This document shows, in pieces, positions 1 through 8,500 of a stretch of DNA of 38,534 nucleotides (the stretch's first letter is position 1; the number at the start of each line of letters is the position of its first letter). Origin of the DNA: Candidatus Sulfopaludibacter sp. (GTDB lineage Bacteria > Acidobacteriota > Terriglobia > Bryobacterales > Bryobacteraceae). Under the pieces are notes generated by a model that had not been told where the DNA came from, did not search any database, and worked only from the letters and a program-made list of their open reading frames with translations. A program made the translations under genes and the position numbers. Location of the stretch: contig JARLGM010000050.1 in NCBI GenBank assembly GCA_031292755.1, positions 1 to 38,534 of the forward strand, read 5' to 3'.

Positions 1-546
1 GAACACCTTGGCCGAAAGGCATTCCTTGCCGGCGCCGGCCGCGGCCGCCTGACCCAGCAAGCGTCCGTTGGAAGCCAGCAGATGGCGATTCCAGGCGTCC
101 ACTTTTCCGCGCAGCAGTTCCGCGGCCCGGTCGCGGATCTTCTCCACTGTCTTAGGCGCCATCCGCATCATGGCGCCGGTCTCGGCGGAATCGTAACGCA
201 TGGTCTCGATCCACGCCACCTGTTTCTCCACCAGCGTCAGGGGCTCCAGCGCTTCGGCTACCGTTTCGAGATCGACCGCGATCCCGGGGGGCGCCTCGAC
301 CGTCTCCGCCAGCACCCTTTGCCTCAGTTCGGCGATGAACCAGCGCTCCGGCGCGGGCTCCAGGGATTGGAACATGCTGGATTCCGGCTTGCGAATGGCC
401 GCCAGCACGCGCTCCAGCGCCCCGCTATCGCCGTAGTGCGCCAGCAGTTTGCGGATCAGCGGCACGTAATTGGTGAGAAAGTAGGCCCAGCCCTCGGGTT
501 TATCGGCCCGGCAATCCTGCACCATCTCGTAACAGGTATAGATCAT
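1..546 (-). CDS. Sigma-70-like helix-turn-helix protein, partial (3' end beyond window)
   Basis: Reading leftwards from ATG at 546, the frame stays open for 182 codons to the window edge, so the C-terminus is missing. The start reads MIYTCYEMVQDCRADKPEGW. Around residues 103-146 there is a segment shaped like sigma-70 region 4: LTLVEKQVAWIE, then a helix-turn-helix-like stretch ending in APKTVEKIRDRAAELLR. The N-terminal half (residues 18-40) could play the part of region 2 but is weakly conserved to my eye. The inference is an ECF-like sigma factor or a relative acting in transcription initiation. It is divergent from the Gly-rich protein gene, about 105 bp away. Only a poor ribosome-binding site precedes the ATG. 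The protein could also be a non-sigma HTH protein. Confidence 0.55.
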   Translation of the reverse strand, partial: MIYTCYEMVQDCRADKPEGWAYFLTNYVPLIRKLLAHYGDSGALERVLAAIRKPESSMFQSLEPAPERWFIAELRQRVLAETVEAPPGIAVDLETVAEALEPLTLVEKQVAWIETMRYDSAETGAMMRMAPKTVEKIRDRAAELLRGKVDAWNRHLLASNGRLLGQAAAAGAGKECLSAKVF

Positions 547-651
547 CTCTTACGATGGTAATGGAACCGCGGGTCGTTCCCGGTGTGCCCCGCAGGCACG
601 CTTGCAGGGAGTTGCCGTCAGGAGTAAGCTCCGAAGTAGAGGGCAGCAACC

Positions 652-1479
652 ATGAGGGTTCTTCTGATTCTTACCTTAAGCTCGCTGCTGGCCGGCGGTG
701 CCATGGCGCAACGCGGCGGCGGCGGAGGTCACGGTGGTGGCGGCGGCGGTGGATCCCACGGCGGTGGTGGCGGTGGCGGCGGATTCCGCGGCGGCGGTGG
801 CGGTGGTGGTGGTTTCGGCGGTGGCGGCGGATTTCGCGGCGGTGGTGGCGGTTTCGGCGGTGGCGGCGGATTTCGCGGCGGCGGCGGCTTCGTCGGCAAT
901 TTCGGCCGCGGCGGCTTTGTCGGCAATTTCGGCCGCGGCTATGGATATGGCGGTTACGGCTGGGGCGGGTATGGATATGGCGGCTATCCCTATTGGGGCA
1001 TGGGCCTTGGCTGGGATTGGGGTGGGCTCGGATATTACGACACCTACGATTACGGCGGCTATCCGTATAACTACTCCAGCGGTTACAACTACCCGGTGTA
1101 TCAATCCTCACCAAATGTCAGTGTGGTATACCCCGCGCAAACACAACCCGTGACGAACACGGTGTATGTGGAGCGCGCGCGGCCGGTGACCCGTAGTTAC
1201 GATCAGTACGGACAGGAAGTGGATCCGGGCGGTGGCGGAGGCGGTGGCGGAACGATAAACACCGGGGGCGGCGATGCTTCGGCGGGCTCCCCCATTTACC
1301 TGGTAGCCATGAAGGACGGCGTCATTCGCGCCGCGGCAGCCTATTGGGTAAGTGGTCAGACGCTACACTACGTGAGCATGGAGCACCGCGAGCAACAGGT
1401 GCCGCTGAGCGACGTGGACCGCTCGTTCAGCCAGCAACTGAATCGCGAGCGCCACGTTCAGTTCCAATTGCCGCAATAA
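652..1479 (+). CDS. Secreted glycine-rich protein with conserved C-terminal domain
   Basis: The 275-residue product begins with a clear signal peptide (MRVLLILTLSSLLAGGAMA, cleaved before Q20). Residues 21-95 are almost pure Gly with Phe/Arg spacers (FRGGGG repeats). Residues 96-165 are Gly/Tyr/Trp-rich, and a second poly-Gly linker lies near residue 200. The last 65 residues form an ordinary folded-looking domain (SPIYLVAMKDG, then HYVSMEHREQQVPLSDVDR). This layout suggests an exported surface or matrix protein in which a flexible spacer carries a small C-terminal domain; the function is unknown. An AGAGGG ribosome-binding site precedes ATG 652. The 3' end overlaps the convergent molybdenum hydroxylase gene by 53 bp. 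The strongly biased composition creates long shadow frames on both strands, including a proline-rich antisense one. Confidence 0.8.
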   Translation: MRVLLILTLSSLLAGGAMAQRGGGGGHGGGGGGGSHGGGGGGGGFRGGGGGGGGFGGGGGFRGGGGGFGGGGGFRGGGGFVGNFGRGGFVGNFGRGYGYGGYGWGGYGYGGYPYWGMGLGWDWGGLGYYDTYDYGGYPYNYSSGYNYPVYQSSPNVSVVYPAQTQPVTNTVYVERARPVTRSYDQYGQEVDPGGGGGGGGTINTGGGDASAGSPIYLVAMKDGVIRAAAAYWVSGQTLHYVSMEHREQQVPLSDVDRSFSQQLNRERHVQFQLPQ

Positions 1480-3553
1480 GTGCGGCCGCCGCTTTTACCC
1501 GTTCGGGCGTCATCGGCAACTGCAGCAGACGAGCCCCTACGGCATCGAAGATGGCGTTGGCAATGGCCGGCGCCATCGCGATGATGGGCGGTTCTCCGCC
1601 GCCCAGGGCCGGGCTATCCGGATTGTCCACCAGAAGAATCTCCATTTTCGGCAGCCAGGAGAAGCGTGGAATGTCATAACTGTCGAAATTCCGGTTGAGC
1701 ACATCTCCGTTGCGAAAACGGATTTCCTCCGTCAGGGCCGCTCCCAGCCCCATCATCACGCAGCCTTCCGCCTGCTGCCGCATACCATCGGCGTTCATCA
1801 CCAGGCCCAGATCCAGCGCCATCACCACGCGCTTCACCCGCACCGCGCCCGTGCCCCGATTCACCGCCAACTCCACCACGGTGGCATTGCAGGCGTTGGA
1901 ATACATCCCGCAAGCCAGCCCCACGCCGCGTCCCGTGGGCCCGTGCCCCGCCTGCCATCCGAACTGTTTCGCCGCGGCCTCCAGCACGCGCCTCATGCGG
2001 GCATGGCTCAGGTGAGTCAGCCGGAACTCCAGCGGATCCACCCCCAGTTTGGCGGCCAGCACATCCATGTGCGATTCGCGCGCGAAGGTATTGCTATTTG
2101 CCGAGGGCCCGCGCCACGCGCCCACGCGGAACGGATTCATGCCCGGAGGATTGCCACCCTGCCATCCGCCCGCCGAGGTCACGCGCTGATGCGGAATATC
2201 GTAGAACGGCGCCGCTTCCCGCTCTCCCGCGCCGAACACCTGTCCGTCCCACAGCACGATTTTCCTGCCCGCGAGGCCGGTCCGGATCTTCATCACGGCT
2301 GCCGGACGGAAGCGATCCGTGGCGAATTCCTCGCCGCGGCTGTAGACCACCTGCACCGGCTTGCCCGTAATCCTGGCCAGCAGCGCCGCTTCCCCGCCCT
2401 GGTCGGCTTCCGTCTTGCCGCCGAATCCGCCGCCCACGTAGCGCGAAATCACGCGCACCTTCCCGGCGGGTATGCCGAGCCCCGCCGCCACCGCGTTCTT
2501 CACCTGGAACGGCGCTTGCGAACTGGCCCACACCGTGACTTTGCCGTCCTCGAACTGCGCCGTGGCGGAATGCGTCTCCATCGGAGAGTGTGCCACGTAA
2601 CTGTTCAGGTACGTCTGCTCGACCATGGTGCCGGAGAGCCGTTCGCCTTCGGCCAGATCGCCGCTCTGCGCCACCGGACGCGGCTGCGGAGCGTTCTTAA
2701 CGATGTGGTCGAAGATGGTGCGGTCATCCGGACCCGCCGGCGCGCTTTCAAACTCGGCCTTGATCTTGTCCAGTGCCGCCACGGCGATATCGCGATGCTC
2801 GTGCAGTACCGCGATCATTCCGCCGTCCTTCACCACCTGCACGCCCTTCACCTGTTCCGCCGCCGCAGTGTCCGCCGATTTCAGCTTCGCCCCTACCGCC
2901 GGCGCCCGCAGAATCGCCGCGTGCAGCAGCCCAGGCAGTTGCATATCGCCGGCATACTTCGCTGCGCCGGTGACTTTCTCCATGCCGTCTTTGCGCGGCG
3001 GAGAAGTGCCGATCAACTGGTAGCCCGACGCTTTCACCGGCACGTTTACCAGGTGCCGCTCAATGCGCTTGCCTTCCACCAACTGCCCGTAGGTCAGTTC
3101 GCCGATCACGCCCGCTTTGACGTGCAATTGCTCGACCGGCACTTTCAGCCGCTCCGACGCTAATTGCAGGAGCACGGCTTTAGCCTCCGCTCCCGCCCGG
3201 CGGACCACCGGAATCAGCAGCGGCGTCGTCATCGAGCCGAACGTTCCCATGTCGTACGGGCACAGGTCGGTATCGCCCAGCACCACGTCCACACGATCGA
3301 AAGGAACATCCAGCTCTTCCGCCAGGGCGATCGCCAGTTCGGTCATGCAACCCTGGCCGAGTTCCACTTTGCCGGCCAGACAGGTCACGCGGCCATCCGC
3401 GCCGATCTGCAGATACGCATTGAGATCCACCGGGCCACTTTGGCGCCCCGGCAGGCGGGCGGGTTCCTGGGCGTGCGCCAGATCCGTGTGGAAGAAGACG
3501 AAGAGGCCGGCGCCGGCCGCTCCCACCCAATTACGACGAGTCATGTCACTCAT
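1427..3553 (-). CDS. Tat-exported xanthine dehydrogenase-family molybdopterin-binding subunit
   Basis: The 708-residue product is the catalytic large subunit of a molybdenum hydroxylase. It starts MSDMTRRNWVGAAGAGLF, a twin-arginine-type leader ending near AHAQ, so it is probably exported folded with its cofactor. Visible family motifs are GKVELGQG near the start, PRKDGMEKVTGAAKYAGDM in the middle, YVGGGFGGK for cofactor contact, AWRGP, and the C-terminal GGGEPP that carries the catalytic Glu. The compact length and leader resemble isoquinoline 1-oxidoreductase beta-type enzymes more than cytosolic xanthine dehydrogenase. The substrate cannot be told. The ATG overlaps the stop of the [2Fe-2S] subunit by one base, so the two are translationally coupled. 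No FAD subunit is adjacent, so electrons may pass to a cytochrome or quinone. Confidence 0.88.
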   Translation of the reverse strand: MSDMTRRNWVGAAGAGLFVFFHTDLAHAQEPARLPGRQSGPVDLNAYLQIGADGRVTCLAGKVELGQGCMTELAIALAEELDVPFDRVDVVLGDTDLCPYDMGTFGSMTTPLLIPVVRRAGAEAKAVLLQLASERLKVPVEQLHVKAGVIGELTYGQLVEGKRIERHLVNVPVKASGYQLIGTSPPRKDGMEKVTGAAKYAGDMQLPGLLHAAILRAPAVGAKLKSADTAAAEQVKGVQVVKDGGMIAVLHEHRDIAVAALDKIKAEFESAPAGPDDRTIFDHIVKNAPQPRPVAQSGDLAEGERLSGTMVEQTYLNSYVAHSPMETHSATAQFEDGKVTVWASSQAPFQVKNAVAAGLGIPAGKVRVISRYVGGGFGGKTEADQGGEAALLARITGKPVQVVYSRGEEFATDRFRPAAVMKIRTGLAGRKIVLWDGQVFGAGEREAAPFYDIPHQRVTSAGGWQGGNPPGMNPFRVGAWRGPSANSNTFARESHMDVLAAKLGVDPLEFRLTHLSHARMRRVLEAAAKQFGWQAGHGPTGRGVGLACGMYSNACNATVVELAVNRGTGAVRVKRVVMALDLGLVMNADGMRQQAEGCVMMGLGAALTEEIRFRNGDVLNRNFDSYDIPRFSWLPKMEILLVDNPDSPALGGGEPPIIAMAPAIANAIFDAVGARLLQLPMTPERVKAAAALIAAIGTERGARDSVAG

Positions 3554-4026
3554 CACGCACCTACCTTCGCCGTTCCAGCGGCTTCCTGCACGGCATCCAG
3601 GATTCGTCCGTGCGCGGCGCAGCGGCACAGGTTGTCCTCCAGATGAAGCGCGATCTGCTCGCGCGTGGGATGCGGCGTTTTCAGCAGCAGGGCGTATGCC
3701 GTCAGGATCATGCCCGGCGTGCAGTATCCGCACTGGAACGCGTGATGGCTCAGGAAGGCCTGCTGCACCTTGTGCAGCCCGTTCTGGCCCAGCCCTTCGA
3801 TGGTCATCACGTGCTTGCCCGCCACCGATTTCAGAGGGGTCACGCAGGCGCGCACCGCCTCTTTTTCCAGGATTACCGTACAGGCGCCGCACAGCCCTTC
3901 GCCGCACCCGAATTTGGAACCGGTCAGGCCCAGATCGCTGCGCAGTACCCACAGCAACATGCGTTCGTCGTCGGCTTTTACCGTGGCAGCCTTGCCGTTC
4001 AGCGTGAATGAAAGCGTCCGTTCCAT
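3553..4026 (-). CDS. [2Fe-2S]-binding small subunit of molybdenum hydroxylase
   Basis: The 157-residue product is an electron-transfer subunit with two [2Fe-2S] clusters. The N-terminal ferredoxin-like domain has C41, C46, C49 and C61 (CGEGLCGAC then C). The C-terminal helical domain has C99, C102, C134 and C136 (CGYC and CRC). Both sets are complete. The length is usual for the family (about 150-170 residues). No signal peptide is present, so export would occur as a complex with the Tat-tagged large subunit encoded immediately downstream (TGATG junction). It carries electrons from the molybdenum centre to an outside acceptor. The start at ATG 4026 leads directly into the ferredoxin fold. It is divergently transcribed from the TlpA-fusion gene 65 bp away. 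Confidence 0.92.
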   Translation of the reverse strand: MERTLSFTLNGKAATVKADDERMLLWVLRSDLGLTGSKFGCGEGLCGACTVILEKEAVRACVTPLKSVAGKHVMTIEGLGQNGLHKVQQAFLSHHAFQCGYCTPGMILTAYALLLKTPHPTREQIALHLEDNLCRCAAHGRILDAVQEAAGTAKVGA

Positions 4027-4091
4027 AGTTACTACCCAAGCTGAATATAACAGATAAACAGTTCTGCTATTCTTATTCCCGGAGGTGTTTC
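4027..4091. promoter_or_regulatory. Divergent promoter region, AT-rich
   Basis: This 65-bp gap separates the leftward molybdenum hydroxylase genes from the rightward TlpA-fusion gene and is distinctly AT-rich against its surroundings. A TATATT-like element reads leftwards near 4044-4049, and TATTCT reads rightwards near 4069-4074. Neither has a convincing -35 partner. A strong GGAGG ribosome-binding site at 4081-4085 serves the GTG at 4092. Confidence 0.4.
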
Positions 4092-5186
4092 GTGCGGCCT
4101 CTCTTTGCGCTGTTCGCCCTGCTCCCCGCCGTATCTTCGGGCCAATCTCTGGAGGTTGGCGACCCCGCTCCCGCGCTCACTCTGGAGCGGACCATCCCCG
4201 CGGGCATGACCGCCCTGAAAGGCAAACCGGCGGTGCTGGAATTCTGGGCCACGTGGTGCGCCAATTGCGTGGCGGAAATCCCTCACCTGAATGAACTGAT
4301 TGCGAAATTCCCGGACGTTCAGTTCCTCTCCATTAGCGACGAGCCGGCTGCCACCGTCGAGCCCTTTCTCGCCAAACAGCCGATTCACGGCTGGGTCGCG
4401 CTGGACCGCGAGAGCGCCACCTTCAAGGCCTACAAAGTGGAAGCGAGGCCGCAAACCATGCTGATCGATCGGGACGGAATTCTGCGCGGCATGATGCATC
4501 CCGAACAGGTAGATACCGCGGTTCTCTCGGATCTGATAGCGGGCCGGCCGTTGCAATCCTACCGGCTGAGCGCGCGCCTGCGCATTCTTGAAGACTCCAA
4601 AGCCGACCCGGTCTTCGCCCTGATTCTGCGGCCTTCCGCCAAGCCGAAGCCGGGAGGCATCTTTGCCATCGACCCGGGCAAATTGGAGGGAGACAATATC
4701 TTCCTCCGGACGATCATCGCCCAGGCCTACTCCACAGGCGAGCGCCACCTGGAGGGATTCGAACATCTGATGACCACACGCTACGACTTCTGCGTCCTGC
4801 TGCCCGATGGCCTGACCGGCGAAAGGGAACTGCTGCGCGAGATGCTGGAGCGCAGCTTTAAACTCAAGGTCCGCCACGAAGCGCGGGAGATGGATGCCAT
4901 GGTGCTCAAGCTGGCCGGCCCCCAACCGCAGGAGCGTCCCGGAGGATTTCCCATGACCAACCTGGTGGGCAGCCTGGAATACCGCCTGAATCGCATGGTG
5001 GTGAACGAGACCGGATTTACCGGGTCGGTAAAAGGTCCCGATTTTCCCGACAAGAGCGAGGAGCTTCCGGCGGCCCTGAAATCGCAGCTTGGCATGGAAT
5101 TGTCTGCCGAAAGACGCGCGGTGGATATGCTCGTAATCGAGTCGCTGGAACTGCCCACGTTCCGAGTCAATATCCCCGGGCGGTAG
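4092..5186 (+). CDS. TlpA-like thioredoxin fused to a TIGR03435-like domain
   Basis: The 364-residue product starts at GTG 4092 behind GGAGG. A signal peptide (MRPLFALFALLPAVSSG) is followed by a thioredoxin/TlpA domain at about 20-155 with the redox motif WCANC (C56, C59) and the family signature LEFWATWC. From about 160 to the end the sequence matches the acidobacterial soil-associated TIGR03435 pattern: RYDFCVLLPDGLTGERELLR, then FKLKVRHEAREMDAMVLKL, then VVNETGFTGS and a closing segment ending VDMLVIESLELP. The thioredoxin half should act in the periplasm as a thiol-disulfide reductant or oxidant; the role of the second domain is unknown. Usually the two domains occur in separate proteins, so this is a fusion. 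It appears to be monocistronic. Confidence 0.85.
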   Translation: MRPLFALFALLPAVSSGQSLEVGDPAPALTLERTIPAGMTALKGKPAVLEFWATWCANCVAEIPHLNELIAKFPDVQFLSISDEPAATVEPFLAKQPIHGWVALDRESATFKAYKVEARPQTMLIDRDGILRGMMHPEQVDTAVLSDLIAGRPLQSYRLSARLRILEDSKADPVFALILRPSAKPKPGGIFAIDPGKLEGDNIFLRTIIAQAYSTGERHLEGFEHLMTTRYDFCVLLPDGLTGERELLREMLERSFKLKVRHEAREMDAMVLKLAGPQPQERPGGFPMTNLVGSLEYRLNRMVVNETGFTGSVKGPDFPDKSEELPAALKSQLGMELSAERRAVDMLVIESLELPTFRVNIPGR

Positions 5187-5190
5187 CGTT

Positions 5191-5236
5191 TTCTTCACCG
5201 CGGAGGCACGAAGGGCGCGAAGAAAGCACGGAGCTC
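5191..5236. repeat. REP-like intergenic element
   Basis: Just after the TlpA-fusion stop lies a CACCGCGGAGGCACGAAGG-type purine-rich element with flanking arms TTTCTTC (5190-5196) and GAAGAAA (5219-5225), which can pair. Similar 'CCGCGGAGGCACGGAG' elements are dispersed in many Acidobacteriota and Planctomycetes intergenic regions. In translation they give the tell-tale FLRALRASAVKK-type peptide, visible here in the antisense frame. It may also serve as the terminator of the upstream gene. Only one copy is in this window, so repetition is inferred. Confidence 0.5.
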
Positions 5237-5264
5237 TAAGACACGAACGACGCCGCAGCCGACG

Positions 5265-5399
5265 ATGATTCAGGCCGTTGTGCCGGATTGGTGGCCCATC
5301 GCGGCTGCGGTTTCGATTGCGGGCGCATTGGGCGGCGCCGTGTATCCCGGGCTCAAAGCGGCACGCCAGGACGCGATCGACGCGCTGGCCTATGACTGA
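5265..5399 (+). pseudogene. Relic C-terminus of a MacB/FtsX-type ABC permease
   Basis: A 44-codon frame (ATG 5265, TGA 5399) encodes VVPDWWPIAAAVSIAGALGG, then AVYPGLKAARQDAIDALAYD. This is the typical last transmembrane helix and tail of FtsX-domain permeases (pattern LYPxxKAARxDPxEALxYE). Everything upstream of this tail is missing; the REP-like element lies 30 bp before it. No ribosome-binding site stands at a proper distance. The best reading is a leftover of a deleted permease gene and not a functional microprotein, though a single-helix product cannot be excluded. It is not derived from the ADOP permease at 19661-22306, whose tail reads differently. The 162 bp after it, up to 5561, show no further gene. 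Confidence 0.65.
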
Positions 5400-5561
5400 G
5401 GCTGGGACGAAATATGCTAAGTGTGGAACAGTAGCCTTGGTGGATCGCGAACTGCTGTCGAAATCCATCGAGCAATCGAACAGAATACGGACTGGCGGGG
5501 GAGTTCCGTCTGGGCCAGTGGCCAACGGCTGGGTTGGGCCTGAAGACGAGGTCCCGGTCAT

Positions 5562-8500
5562 TTGCCCTTTTCGGACACTGCATCGAAACCCCTCCGGTAC
5601 GGCATAGCCCTTCTCTCCGTGGTCGTTGCGGTGACACTGCGGCTTGCGCTCGACCCCGTGCTGGGAAGGAGCCAGGAGTTCCTGGTATTGATGCTGGGAA
5701 TTCTGGCAGGCGCCCACTTCGGCGGCCGTGCGCCGGGTCTGCTGGCCGTGCTTCTGAGCGTGGCGATGGCCACGTTCTTCTTCGTCGATCCACGCTATTC
5801 GTTTACCATCGCGAATCGCCGCGATGCCGCCAGCCTGGCCGTCCTGCTGATCGCCGGAGCGGTCCTTACTCTGGTGGTGGGTCCCGCCCGCCGTACCGGT
5901 GCTCCCGGACGGAAAGGCCCGCTCGGAATGCTCCGGGTTGCCGTGCTCCGGCGTTCGGCCTTGCTCGGAACCACCTTCGTTTTGCTGGTCGCCCTGACTC
6001 GTCTGTTGTACGCCGATTTCCAGGCGGCCCGGGACCGCGAGTACCGGGTGGAACATACCTACCAGGTCCTGACGGAAATCCAATCCCTCGTCGCCGATCT
6101 GGAACACGCCGAAAGCGCGGAGCGCGGATACCTGCTGACGGGCGACACGAACTACCTCGCTACCTTCCAGGCGGCCCTCCGCGGCGAGACAGTGGACCGC
6201 CTTTCTCTTCACCGTCTCACCGCCGACAACCCCGCACAGCAACCTCGCCTGGATGCCATCGACCGGCTCGTGGACGACAGAGGCGCCCAGTTCCAGGAGA
6301 CGATTCAGATCCGTCAGAACCGTGGCGCCGAAGCCGCTGCCGGCCGCGTCCGCACTAGCCGCGGCGAACAGATCATGGATGAGTGCCGCGCGGCCCTGCA
6401 CGCCGTCGAAGAGGAGGAACGCGGCCTGCTCGCCAAACGCTCCGCCGCAGCCGGGGAAATCGCGCGCAGGACGCGCTGGGTGTTGGGCCTGGGCAGCGGC
6501 TCCCTGCTCCTTCTGCTGGTGATTGCCGGAGCGGTGATCGAGCGCGACATCCAGGAACGCGACGCGGGCCGCCTGGTCTTGAAAGCCAGCGAGGAGCGTC
6601 TCCGCCTGGCTCTCGGTTCGGCCGGTGCGGGAATCTGGGAGTGGGACCTTCAGACGAACCAGAACGTATGGTCCGAGGAATTGTGGAAACTGTATGGCCT
6701 GCAGCCGGACAGTTGCGCCCCATCGTATGAAGCCTGGCAAAGGATCATGCATCCCGACGACCGCCAGCGAACCAGCCAGTTAGTGCATCAGGCCGCACGC
6801 ACGGGCACGGAGCTGAACGTGGAGTTCCGCGTACCCCAGCGGAACGGCGGCGAGCGGTGGCTCATGGCGCGCGGGAGTCCCTTGCGCGATGCCGGCGGAC
6901 GCAGCACGCGCTTCGTCGGCATCGCCGTTGATATTACCCAGCGCAGGCTGGCCGAAGAGGTGCTGCGCGAGAGCGAGCAGAACCTGCGGCGGTTCGCGGA
7001 AACCGCCCCGGTTGCCATTGCCATGTTCGACGGCGACATGCGGTATCTCGCCGCCAGCCGTCGCTTCCGCGACGACTACCGCCTGGGCCCGCAGGAACTG
7101 ACGGGACGAAGCCACTATGACGTCTTCCCGGGAGTCTCCGCTGGATGGCGGGAGATTCACCGCCGCTGCCTGGCCGGCGCCACCGAACGGCATCCCGGAG
7201 AAAAGTTCGTTCGCGGGAATGGGGACGAGCAGTGGATCCGGTGGGAGATCCAACCCTGGCGCCAGCCCGACGGCGAGATCGGAGGCGTCGTCCTGTTCTC
7301 CGAAGACATCAGCGAACAGAAACGCTCCGCCCAGGCCTTGATCGAAAGCGAGGCGCGCCTGCGGCTGGCCCAGCAGGCTGCCCGCGTGGGCACCTTCGAT
7401 TGGAATATGCAGACCGGCGTCACCACCTGGACTCCCGAGTTGGAAGCCATGTACGGCCTGGCGCCCGGCCAATTCCCCGGTAATATCGAGTTCTGGGAAA
7501 AACTGGTTCACCCCGAGGACCTGCCGGAAGCGTTGCGCCGCCTCGAGCTGGCCCTGGAAACCGGCGTCTTTGAAGCCGAATGGCGCGCCACCTGGCCCGG
7601 CGGCTCGGAGCGGCGGTTCGCCGCCAGAGCCTCGGTCTTCCGGGACGGCGAAGGAAAACCCCAGCGCATCGTCGGCGTCAATATCGACATCACCGAACTC
7701 CGCGCCGCGGAGGCGGCGGCCCGCCAGTGGCAGCGCGCCTTTGAGCAGGCCGAACTGGCCATCGCCCTGAGCGATTCCGCCGCCGGCGCCTTCCGCATGG
7801 TCAATGAAACCTTTGCCCGCCAGCGCGGCTATACGGCCGCGGAGTTGGTGGGCCGTCCCACTGCCGGCATGTACCCTCAGACCGCCCGCGAAGCGTACCG
7901 GCAAGCAGCCGCCGCCGCCGACCGGGAAGGGCATTTCATCTTCGAGTCTCACCATCAACGGAAGGATGGCAGTTGCTTCCCGGTGCGGGTGGATCTGACC
8001 GTGGTTCGCAACCGCGCCGGGGACCCGGTATCGCGCGTGGCATTCGTGCAGGACCTGACCGCGCAGAGGCGCGCCGAACAGGAGATCCGGCAGCTCCACA
8101 GCGGCCTGGAGAATCGCGTGCGCGAACGCACCGCCCAGCTCGAGGCCGCAAACCGCGAGCTGGAAGCATTTTCCTACTCGGTCTCCCACGATTTGCGCGC
8201 TCCCCTGCGGGGCATCGATGGCTGGAGCCTGGCCCTCGCCGAAGATTACGCCGGGCAACTTGACCAGCGCGCGCAGCAGTATCTGGACCGCGTGCGCGGC
8301 GAATCCCAGCGCATGGGCCGGCTGATCGACGATATGTTGCAGCTTTCCCGCGTTTCCCGCTCCACCCTGGAATTCGCGCCGGTGGACCTGTCTGCCATGG
8401 CGCGCGAGATCGCCGCCGGATTGCGGGAAGAGAATCCCGCCCGCGACATGCAATTCGAAATTCAGCCGGGGCTCACCGTACGCGGCGATTCGCGCTTCCT

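Noticed and set aside
729..926. Proline-rich leftward frame (poly-Pro)
   Set aside because: It is the exact antisense of the poly-Gly coding region and has no ribosome-binding site or domain.
4032..6752. 906-codon leftward open frame
   Set aside because: It runs antisense through the TlpA-fusion gene, the intergenic repeat and the kinase. The composition is what GC-rich antisense frames give; no domain is recognisable and the sense genes are clear.
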